From Mrakia gelida (lineage: Eukaryota > Basidiomycota > Tremellomycetes > Cystofilobasidiales > Mrakiaceae): a stretch of DNA of 64,000 bases. Below, one piece after another: positions 55,524 through 64,000 of the stretch. Under the pieces are notes generated by a model. That model was not told the origin of the DNA, ran no database searches, and worked only from the letters and a program-made list of their open reading frames with translations. Every line of letters starts with the position of its first letter. Positions within the stretch are counted from its first letter, which is position 1. The DNA lies in contig BRON01000003.1 of NCBI GenBank assembly GCA_024345305.1, positions 868,001 to 932,000 on the forward strand. The letters run 5' to 3'. Made by a program: the position numbers and the translations under genes.

Positions 55524-57858
55524 TCAATCCTCCCCCTTCAACAGACTCTCTCCCTGCCTCCTCCTATCCGCAGGCACGAGGTTCGCCTGCTGAACTCCGA
55601 GGTACTGAGGCTCCGGCGAGTCGTCGGGATCGTTTCCAGGAGTGTAGAACTGCGTCTCAGGTCGAGGAGCTCGAAGTTGACCGGGAGCGGGTTCGACCAC
55701 GCTTTCCCAAGATTTTTTGAGTAGCGTAGGTTTGTCGAGCAGAGGAGTTGGGTTCGGTGACTTCAGTGATTCGGTTGGGGTCCTGTTTAAAGGAAGGGGA
55801 AGATGAAGAAAGAGCGGGAGGATGGGGAGGAGTCAGCTTACTGAGGTTCGAAATTTCGACGCGTCGAGTGAGGATCGGGACTTACCACAGGTCCGTCCCA
55901 TTCCACAGGCAAGTAAACAGTATCCGTGGGAGCAGCTCCCTCTCCTCCATCCGTCTCTCCCATACTGACCGTCGAGTCTCTCCCCTCTGCGAACTTCGAT
56001 CCTCCGTCCTCCATCCTCATCGGAACCGTCTCCACAGGTGAGTTCGTGAACGTCGCTCCCATTGGCGTCGCTCGCTCTCCAGCTCCGATCCCAGCCACTC
56101 CTGAATCAGCGTATCTCAGCTCCCTCTGGATGGGGAGGACAGCGAAGTCCTGCTTCCTGGGCGAAGCTGAGGGAGGGACGCAGGCGGAGGGAGGAGGAGC
56201 ACCAGCGTTGGTGTTGGCGAGGGGAGGAGGCGCGTTCGGGTGAGGTTTCTTGGTGAGGAGGGAGGATCGCTTGTTCAAGGACGACGAGGAGAGTTGTTTG
56301 GAGTGCTGAAGGAGGATGGGAGGTTTGTTCGAGGACGTCGAGCTCTGGCGAGAGTGAGGTCCGGCTTGAGATTGGTACGACGCGTGCTTGAGGTGAGTTC
56401 CGTTCGAGGAGGCGAGGACGGGAGTCGTGGTCGTCTTGGACCCCACGGTCGTGGCCGTTCCACTTCGGGAGAGTCCGAGGTTGTTGGATGAGGAAGGGTT
56501 GAAGGCTGAAGGAGTAGGAACGGGACTGGAAGAGGTGATGATCCAGAGGTCTCGGTGTTGAGCGACGGGTCGGATTTGGATGGAGACGGCGAGTTTCATG
56601 CCGTCGGCGTCGAGAGCGGAGAGGAGTTTGGCTAGGAGGGGAGGGGTGTTGCTGAAGGAGAGAAACAGAAGGAGCGGGTCTCGGTCAGCTTGACGTGTTT
56701 GGCTTCGAGCGAGAAGACGCGACGGGACGAGAACGGAAAGCAGGACTCACGTTTCGTATCGAGATCGAGGGAAACCAAAGCTGTACCAGTTCGTGTAGCC
56801 CTTCAGCTTGAACTTGTACGCACCTCCTCCACCGCTGCCTCCTCCGGGATTTCTCTGAGTCCCTTTCACCCAACCCTCTTCCGCAAGTCCCTCCGCCTCG
56901 AGGGCTGCTGCTCGGATGGCTGCGAGTATGGTCGGCGTTAGGTTCTGAGGAGGGTCGATGACGGAGATCACGTTGGGTCGAGGGAAAGAAATGGCGAAAG
57001 ACTGGGTCGCGACCGAGGGAGAGGAGGGAGGTCCGGAGAGAGGAGAGGTGAGGATGAACGTGTGGTGGTCTTCCTGTTGAGAGCGAAGAGCGAAGGTGAG
57101 CTCTCACTTCGCTAGGAGAGATCAGGAGCGACACGTACTCTCTTCCTTCCAGCATTAACTCCAGCACCAAGACTCCAGCCGAATCGTCCGAGCGTCTGAA
57201 CGAGGGCGATGGAGAGTCGAACGGAGGCGAGCTCCTCCTTGGGCGAGCACCTCCATGGCGATCCTGCTAGCTCGTACTGCCACGCTCCTGCCTGACCTGG
57301 GATCATAGCCGAGTGAAGAAGTCCAGCTCGCCAGATGGGAGGACCAGGAGGGGCAGTGCCAGTCGATGAACCTGTTGTTGAAGTCGAGGTCTGATGGTGA
57401 GGAGGTTGGCGAGGAGCGGAGGAACCATTGGGAGGAGGGTTGCTGTTGAGCTTGAACGGGGGAGGGGACGATGTTGGCGTTCGAGGAGGAGTTGGGAGGA
57501 GAGGTGGAGATGAAGTTTGAAGGTCGAGCGAAGAGCGAGTTTAGGTAGTAGATCAACTGGACGAAGAGGAAAACGAGGAAGGAAGTTCGTGAAAGAAAGG
57601 GGCAAAGGTCAGCTCGAGCTCAACTTCTCTCCTCCTCTCCCTCCTCCCTGCCTGTCCCTCGGCATCTCACTTCGAACCCGTACGAAACTCAGTAGAGATG
57701 AGCACTGCATTAACCTCTTGCTGAACCCCAGTAACTCGTATTCCTCCAGCTCCTGAGAGAGTCAAGGAAGCTATCGCTGAGGAGTGAACGACTCTCGGCG
57801 CAAACTCCTCGCGAGGAACGAACGACCCTACGGGCGAAAAGGGAGGGGTATTAGACAT
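55524..57858 (-). CDS. Unknown protein with a possible conserved fungal domain
   Basis: I cannot name this gene. The start at 57858 encodes MSNTPPFSPVGSFVPREEFA and SAIASLTLSGAGGIRVTGVQ. The next exons include LIYYLNSLFARPSNFIST with a Gln/Pro/Ser linker, GAWQYELAGSPWRCSPKEEL, VQTLGRFGWSLGAGVNAGRK, SVIDPPQNLTPTILAAIRAA and FKLKGYTNWYSFGFPRSRYE. The order continues with TPPLLAKLLSALDADGMKLA and VSIQIRPVAQHRDLWII. This last block (FKL.G..W, then LL..L...G..L..S, then .KD-like LW.I) resembles a fungal domain of unknown function, but I cannot verify it. A long Ser/Pro/Ala-rich linker (56.5-55.9 kb) leads to a final exon ending QYLGVQQANLVPADRRRQGE before the stop at 55524. No signal peptide or membrane helix is seen. 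Confidence 0.65.
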
Positions 57859-58762
57859 TAGAGGCGGAGAGGAGAGTGACGAAAAGGATTGGGTATATGT
57901 CGAGAAGAGGGTGTGGGTGGGAATCGGGAGAGAAAGAGGATGAGAAAGGACGGAGGTGCGTGAAACTCAAACGCTCGTTCCCTCTCCTCGCGACTCAGGG
58001 GGAGAGCGTCATTGAAGGTTCGGAGGCAGATTTTCCATGCTTCGTTCTTGAGAGGGCGTACTCGCAGTTGTGAACGAGCTCTTTCCGAGAGACGGAGGTT
58101 TTTATCGGGTCTTAAGAAGGCGGCAAAGGAGGTCGAAGTTTCACGACGCGTCGCGCTTGTTCTCCCTCCCTAGCTCTTTTGCTAGCAGAGTTTCCGTCTG
58201 TGAGAACAGACGAAACTGTATACATATGTAGATCTCCGGCTCTCACGTTCTCTGATAGGGCCAAGATCGTCCCGAACCGCTCTGTTTGGGGGTGCGATGA
58301 GCGATCTTCAACGTCGCGAGTTGGGCTGAACCGACGCGTCGAGAGGTTCGACGAGAGAGGACCCGCTCTCCTTCACGCTGCAACTTCGCTCGTCACTTTC
58401 AAACACCCCTAAGTGTGTGCTGTTTCACTCTCCAGGCCTGCCGGCGTAAAGACCAAGCTGAAAGCGTAAAGGTGTTCGGAGGCGTAACAAAAAGGAAAGC
58501 TGAGAAGGGCGAGACCTCTCGTCGAGACGAAGGGGACTCCAGGGGAAGGATCGTCTCTCTCTGCGTCGCAAATTTTTATGTCTGGGTCTCTCATATCGAG
58601 GAAGAGCTCCATCACCCAACTCCGCCTCTCCTGTATACGGTCAGAAGGCGAATCGAGGCCAGGGAGGTCCAACCGGATCATTCCAAATCGCAGCTCAACT
58701 CCCTCCGTCGTCCCTTCCCTCCCTTCTCTCTCCCTCCAACGACCACGACGCAAACGACAAGG
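57859..58762. promoter_or_regulatory. Divergent upstream region, unknown gene / AVT1-like gene
   Basis: About 900 bases with no supported gene. GACGCGTC occurs twice, at 58145 and 58333. A pyrimidine-rich block (58685-58740) precedes the plus-strand start at 58763. It should contain the promoters of both flanking genes. Confidence 0.45.
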
Positions 58763-61700
58763 ATGGCGAACCCTCGTGACATTCACTCCCCAGCTACGAC
58801 CCCTAGACAACATCACGACGATCTTCCTCATCAAGACGAAACTACGGGAGTGATAGCGTCTTCCCTGGACATCCTCTTCTCTTGCAAGTCCTTCTTCCCT
58901 CCCTCCCTCCCTTCCCTCCTTCGCTTTCCTCGACAGCACCGAGACAAGCCCACAGAGTTCAGTCAAGCTGATCTGTACCTTGCCTGTACCTCTTTAGACT
59001 CGCGAAGTCGATTGTTCTACGGAGAAAATCTGTGAGTCCTACGTCAGAGTAACGGAAGAGCTCTTGTTGTTGAAGGAGGAGCGAGGCAGCGAGGGAGGTC
59101 GTCTTCCCGTCCCGTTCTGAGAGCTGCCCTGGAGCCTACGGGAGCCAGGCAGTTCCAGCTCTGTGGCGGGTCGCAAGAGACAGGCTCGAAGCAGGGTTCC
59201 CTCGATTTGTTGTCGGAGGAAGTCTTTCTCGGCGGGCGGCAGAACCAGGCTTCTCCGTCCATCGCTTCGTTATCTTGAGCTTCGAATCGAGCTGACCTCT
59301 CTCCTCCTTCCCCGCCTTTTCCTTGCTCGCTTCCCTACGTCAATCAACCCAGGCCATCCTCCCCTTCGTTCATTCGATACAGACCTGACGATAACGGAGG
59401 AGGAGAGTACTACGACACCTCAGCCGACGAGGAGGACGAAGAGGGAGACGAGGACGAGGAATGGGAGGAGGGAGACCACGAGCGCCGAGTGAGCGACCGA
59501 GACGGCTCCATCGTCGACCCAACCTGGAGCGAGTCGGAAGCAGGAGGACGACAAGGGGGAGAGGAGACTCCTGATCTTCGAGATTCAGACGACGAGGACA
59601 CCAGGAGGACGAGCTTCGGAGGAACCGACGACGCAAGCTCGACGGGCAGGAGACCTCCTCCTCTTTCGAGGCTGACCGCTGGCTCAGGAGGCTCCGACGA
59701 CCTTCTCACTCCCGTCCCAGGTCGAGAAAGTCGAGGAGGAGGAACTCGACCCAACTGGAACCGTCAGTCGAGCTACGGCTTCACCACTCCCTCCGGTTCC
59801 CTTCGACAACCCTCCGTCCCTCTTCGAGCTACCTCTCCAGGTTCTCGAGCCTCCTCAAGACCTCCCTCTCCTACCTCTGGACCTTCAGCCTCCGTCGCAA
59901 ACGAAAACCCCTCCTCCATCCTCTCACCTCCAGCCCTCTCTCCCAACACCAACACTCCACACTTCGCTCCAGCCGTCTCGCCGAGTCGACAGCATCCCAA
60001 GCACGACGAGCTCACTCCCCTCGTCTCCCATCGCCCGTCGGATCTCCCATCGACGCTCTCAACCTCGAACGCCAGGAGAGCCTCAGGAATCTCGCATCGG
60101 TCGCTGGATAGCAGGATGTCGAGGACGATGCTCAACGGAAGGAAGGGTTCGCTCGTCTCGCTCAGGAAGAGGACTCGTGCTCACGAGCCTGGAACCTCGA
60201 CGTACGGCCAAACTCTCTTCAACACGGTCGCCGTCCTCATCGGAGTCGGACTGCTGTCGGAGTCGCTCGCGTTCTACTACGCTGGATGGGTGATGGGAAC
60301 GGTGCTTCTCGTTTATTTCGCTCTCCTCACCAACTACACGTCAGTCCGGCCGTCTTCCCTCTAGTTCTGATCGAACGTAGCTGATCGTTGATCCTCCTTC
60401 GTGTTTGCTAGTGCAAAACAACTCGCCGCCATCATTCGAACGGATCCCAGCCTCAAGAGCTACTCGGATATCGCTCGAAAAGCGTTCGGAGCGAAAGGCA
60501 TCGCCGTCGCGAACTTCTTGTGAGCTCCTTCGCTCACCTCTCTAATTGCCGGGAAGCTTAAACTGACACTGTCCTTCTTTTCTACCAGGTTCTGCATGGA
60601 GCTGTTCTCGTTCGTCCTTCTTCGCGTCGGGTTCATCTCCGTCGACGCGTCCTGATCTGTTTCCCTTCGACTCAACAGCCTCAGCGTCGCCTTCGTCGTC
60701 TTGTTCGGAGACACTCTCCATGCCGTTCTCGGTCACTTCTCCTCTAATGACTACAAGGCGCTTTGCTTCATCATGTCCGTACAGCTCGAGCTCCTGCGTT
60801 CGCCTCCTCCTCCGACGTCTTGTCGCTGACCTCCCTTCAATCTTCCCTCTCACCAGCGTCCTTCCCACCATCTTCCTCCCTCTCCGACTCCTCTCCTTCG
60901 CGTCTCTTCTCGGAGTCCTCTCCACTCTCGTCCTCCTCGTTTCGGTCGTCACCGATTCTCTCCTCAAGAAGGAAGCTCCTGGATCTCTTTGGCAGCCGAT
61001 GCCTACGAGCTGGACGCCCGAATGGGACAAGCTCCCTCTCGTGTTCGGACTGCTGATGGCTGGATTCTCAGGACACGCTGTGGTGCCTTCGCTCGCTCGG
61101 GACATGGCTGAGCCGGAGAGGTTTGACGAGGTGAGTTTGACTGAGAAGTCGTCGCGTCAACGACCGAACGAGGAAACTCACTCGCGGACCATCTTCTCTC
61201 GCCCTCTCAGATGATCAACGTCGCCTACCTCATCACCACCGCCGTCTACGGCTTCACTGGAGCTCTCGGATACCTCATGTTCGGAAACACAGTCATGGAC
61301 GAGGTTCGTTCACCTCTCGTCTTCCAACCTTTGCTCGACTCGCCGGCGCTGACGTCCTTTCTGATGTTCTCGTCCTTGCAGATCACCAAGAACCTGATGA
61401 TCACCCCCGGCTTCCCTCCTCTCCTCAACAAAATTGCCCTCTGGATGATCGTCCTCTCCCCTCTCACCAAATTTGCGCTCTGCACGAGACCCGTTCGTGC
61501 CCTTTCCGTCTCCTCCTTCGCTCGCGTCCTCTCGTCGCTGACCCCTCTCCCTCCCTGTTCTTGGTCACAGCTCAACCTCACCCTGGAAACCATCCTCGGC
61601 CTCGACGTCCCCATGGTCGTTCTTCGTCGAAACAGCATCAGCAGCGTCACCGACGGGACCGTCGTGATCCCTCCTGGGATGGGATGGAAGCGGTTCGGAA

Positions 61701-62115
61701 TCGCCATCGAACGCACGGGACTCGCGCTGTTCTGCGTGATTGTGGCGATCTTGATCCCTGATTTCTCGAGGGTGATGGCGTTCCTTGGGTGTGAGTCGGA
61801 CCACCTCCTCTGGCCGTGTCTATCTATCTTTCCTCGCAAGCTGACTCGACGCGTCGTATCCGGTTTCGTTTCATTAGCCTTCTCCGCCTTCCTCAGTCAG
61901 TCCTCGCTTTTCCCCCTCCTCCCTCATCCCTTCCTTCCCGCTAACCGGACCATTCCTCTTCGTTCTCAGTCTGCGTCATCATCCCCGTCCTGATGCACAG
62001 CGCCCTACTGAAGAAATCCAACACGGCCATCGTCCTGGATCGAACGCTGTTCATCGTCTCGACGATCATGCTCGTCGTGGGCACGTACTCGGCTTTTACG
62101 CATACGGAAGATTAG
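58763..62115 (+). CDS. Vacuolar amino-acid transporter, AVT1-like (AAAP family)
   Basis: An amino acid/auxin permease family member, probably moving neutral amino acids across the vacuolar membrane. The start at 58763 gives MANPRDIHSPATTPRQHHDD. A short exon DSRSRLFYGENL joins a long hydrophilic region with an acidic run (TSADEEDEEGDEDEEWEEGD) and Ser/Pro-rich sequence, as in AVT1. The transporter core begins STYGQTLFNTVAVLIGVGLL with the conserved GVGLLS. It continues AGWVMGTVLLVYFALLTNYT, AIIRTDPSLKSYSDIARKAF, FCMELFS + LSVAFVVLFGDTLHAVLGHF, LPTIFLPLRLLSFASLLGVL, LVFGLLMAGFSGHAVVPSLA and RDMAEPERFDE. Then come MINVAYLITTAVYGFTGALG, YLMFGNTVMDE, PLTKFALCTRP and RTGLALFCVIVAILIPDFSR. The end is VGTYSAFTHTED at 62115. 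Several introns start GTTCGT (60610, 61304, 61493); two contain GACGCGTC (60644, 61848). Confidence 0.9.
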
Positions 62116-62526
62116 TCCACCCCCTAGCCTCCATTTTTTCACGAACGAGGAGTTTAGAGAACGAGAACGAGGAGGAGAGCGACGACGACGAGGGGAAACG
62201 AACGAACGAAGGAGATCTACGTAGTCTAGTCCTAGCTGCTTCTCTCTCCCCTTACACCACAAAACATAATGATCCAAACGAATGTCCACCTTACATAGAA
62301 ACGACCAGCAAATCTGCTCCTCGGCTCGAAACAGCCCATCCCTGCGCGTCATCCTCCCTCTCCTTTCCCCCAAAGCAAGCTCGCCCTCACTACCCCTTCC
62401 CACCCTTCTCTCCCAACCCAACCGACCAACAAACCTTTTCAGGGTTCTTCTTCTCTCTCTCCTCCTCCCCTTCCCACCAACGACGCTCTCTCTTTCCCCT
62501 CCCTAAAACAGACGGGCATCTTCAGG
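62116..62526. other. Spacer upstream of the sugar transporter
   Basis: The 3' flank of the AVT1-like gene and promoter of the next plus-strand gene. It holds a purine-rich block (62150-62210) and then a long CT-rich block up to the start codon. No gene is seen. Confidence 0.45.
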
Positions 62527-64000
62527 ATGGCGTCCAACCTCCCCCCTCCCGGCTTGAGAGGGAAAGCGCTCCTCTACTCGGTATCGACGTTCGCTAGTTT
62601 GGGAGTCTTCTTGTTCGGCTACGATCAGGGGTGAGTCGCATTCGGCTTGAACTTCGGCACTGAGACTGGGGAGGGGTGGGTGGTGGGGAGGGGGGGGGGG
62701 GCGAGGGGAGGAAAGCAAGGGAAGCAAGGGAGACGGAGGAGAGCGGTGAGGGAAGCTGGAAGGCTGAGCTCGAGGGAGCTCCCCCTAAGAACTCGCTGGG
62801 GGCGTCGGGAGCTCAGGGGGTAAAAAGAGGCTCAGAGGAGCTCTGAGCGAAGATACGAGCTCGAGGGAGCTTGAGGGAGAGCTGGAGGAGGGGGCGGAGG
62901 GAGTGCCGACGAGAGATGGACGGACGGACGAAGGGAAACGAGGGTTGCCTTCAGCTGCTTCTCCTCGAAGAACGCGTGTTCAGGGACTGACCTTCACATG
63001 TTCTGGCTCGGCTGTTGGCAGAGTCATGTCTGGTATCATGTGAGTCCGGCATAGAGTAAAGTAGGAGGAGGAGAGGGGAAGGGGAGGGAAGGGCGAAGCT
63101 CATCAAGCTGACCTTGCTTCCTTCTCGAATCGATTCGATTGCAGCACCGGCCCTTACTTCAAAGCCTACTTCAAGAACCCGGATTCAGTACAAATAGGGA
63201 CGATGGTTTCGGTGTTGGAGATCGTGAGTCCCTACGCGATCAAGGGTAGGAGTGAGGTGGGCAGGGAGGGAGTGAGGGAAGGAAGCTGACCTTCGTGTTG
63301 CTTCGCCGCGTTCGAACGAACAGGGAGCTTTCAGTTCGTCGTCTCGCTGCTTTCTTGGGGGTTGGTCTGGGTTGAGAGGAGGAGATGAAGCTGATTTCGC
63401 GCTTTGGGGTGGTGGTAATAGTCACGTCGCTGATAGCAGGCTGGCTGGCGGACAAGAAGGGGAGGACGTTCACCATCTGCTTAGGAAGCGTGATCTGTGA
63501 GCAGATCAGTGTATACGAAGGGAGTCTGAGAGCTCTTGGGACCTGACTCACTGTTCTTCGTTTCGTTCGAACAGTCACCATCGGAGGAACTCTTCAGGTG
63601 AGCTCGCGTCCATTCCTCCTTTCCCTTCACTCCCTTTCGAACGCTGACCTTACGTTTCCGCACTCTTTACAGACCTTCACGACGGGTTACTGGACCATGG
63701 TTCTTGGTAGAGTCGTCTCAGGTTTTGGAGTTGGGTTCCTCAGGTTCGTCCTCTCGCTCGAGAACTCTCCCTCCCCGCACGCGAGCTGATCGTCTCGCCT
63801 TCTCTTCTCTTCTCTTCTTTTCGCGCATCGCAGCATGATCGTCCCCGTATACCAATCCGAAGTGTCCCCAGCTCACAACCGAGGTCTCCTAGGAGCCGTC
63901 GAGTTCACAGGCAACATCATCGGCTATGCTTCGAGCGTTGTGAGTGCTCTCGAGTTCGTCGTCTCCTTCGCGAAGTCGAGCTGAGCTGACTTTCGGCCTT
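62527..64000 (+). CDS. MFS sugar transporter, 3' end outside window
   Basis: A sugar porter of the hexose-transporter type in the plasma membrane. Exon 1 (62527-62630) encodes MASNLPPPGLRGKALLYSVS and FASLGVFLFGYDQG, the TM1 signature. An 18-base exon 2 (63022-63039) supplies VMSGI after a 391-base intron. Exon 3 reads TGPYFKAYFKNPDSVQIGTM. Later exons give SLIAGWLADKKGRTFTICLG, VIFTIGGTLQTFTTGYWTMV, LGRVVSGFGVGFL, SMIVPVYQSEVSPAHNRGLL and GAVEFTGNIIGYASSVV. The D-R/K-x-G-R/K loop (DKKGR), the GR...G.G.G motif and PVYQSEVSP all fit. The sequence ends in an intron after TM4, so more than half of the gene lies beyond the right edge. The substrate cannot be set. Confidence 0.92.
62830..62848. 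repeat. Perfect hairpin in sugar-transporter intron 1
   Basis: Positions 62830-62837 (GCTCAGAG) pair with 62841-62848 (CTCTGAGC) around a GAG loop. The same intron repeats the phrase GAGCTCGAGGGAGCT near 62766 and 62861 and has other GAGCTC palindromes. Confidence 0.6.

Larger units (their letters stand above)
97..61855. repeat. Dispersed palindromic octamer GACGCGTC, 34 copies found by eye
   Basis: Copies start at 97, 2996, 3045, 5909, 8491, 8668, 11069, 11594, 12427, 16328, 16481, 20856, 20866, 22769, 24395, 25607, 26115, 29605, 30126, 31819, 38907, 41574, 45158, 45879, 47641, 49376, 50061, 50796, 54701, 55858, 58145, 58333, 60644 and 61848. By my gene models 17 are in introns, 16 are between genes or in UTRs, and one (26115) is in an exon. 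Many extend to TCGACGCGTCGA. Spacing is irregular and neighbouring sequence is unrelated, so this is a motif rather than copies of a mobile element. Confidence 0.85.

Overview
The window is nuclear DNA of a fungus, most likely a basidiomycete yeast of the Pucciniomycotina (Rhodotorula/Sporobolomyces-like). Three things point there. Nearly every gene is split by many short introns of about 60-100 bases. Those introns have GTGAGT or GTTCGT donors and a near-invariant CTGAC branch site 15-40 bases before the acceptor. The gene set (sterol glucosyltransferase ATG26, NOP7, ICE2, AVT1, a Khd4-like multi-KH protein) is fungal. There is no operon structure, CRISPR array, rRNA, convincing tRNA or transposon.

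Layout, left to right. 1-1.85 kb: 3' part of an unrecognised minus-strand gene that runs off the left edge. 3.5-10.8 kb (-): ATG26. 11.9-14.8 kb (-): type II membrane glycosyltransferase with a DXD motif (GT32-like). 16.9-17.7 kb (-) and 18.0-20.0 kb (+): mitochondrial ribosomal protein bL36m and exosome subunit RRP43, divergent. 20.3-22.5 kb (-) and 27.3-29.4 kb (+): two paralogous F-box-like proteins in opposite orientation. They flank a secreted protein of unknown function (23.4-24.6 kb, +) and a drug/metabolite-type transporter (24.8-27.0 kb, -). 29.8-33.0 kb (-): SV2-like MFS transporter. 33.5-34.2 kb (-): secreted precursor with repeated peptides that each end in Lys-Arg. 35.1-37.6 kb (-): NOP7/pescadillo. 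38.3-38.8 kb (+): tiny Cys-rich-tail protein. 40.4-45.1 kb (+): multi-KH RNA-binding protein. 46.2-47.0 kb (+): unknown protein. 47.1-49.1 kb (-): ICE2. 49.6-50.7 kb (+): cyanamide-hydratase-like HD protein. 51.1-54.3 kb (+): pyruvate kinase in about 15 exons. 55.5-57.9 kb (-): unknown protein. 58.8-62.1 kb (+): AVT1-like vacuolar amino-acid transporter. 62.5 kb to the right edge (+): sugar transporter, 5' part only.

The genes are mostly unrelated housekeeping and membrane functions; no pathway cluster is evident. The most unusual signals are these. (1) A palindromic octamer GACGCGTC occurs at least 34 times, in introns or between genes in all but one case. (2) The precursor at 33.5-34.2 kb has four degenerate peptide units, each ending in Lys-Arg. 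(3) The gene architecture is odd: exons of 15-19 bases, a second donor class GTTCGT, and several AAG acceptors that the reading frame requires. (4) A Gln/His-rich insert sits in the variable loop of a KH domain. Exon limits were read by eye from splice consensus and frame. Coordinates of multi-exon genes give first codon to stop codon, introns included.
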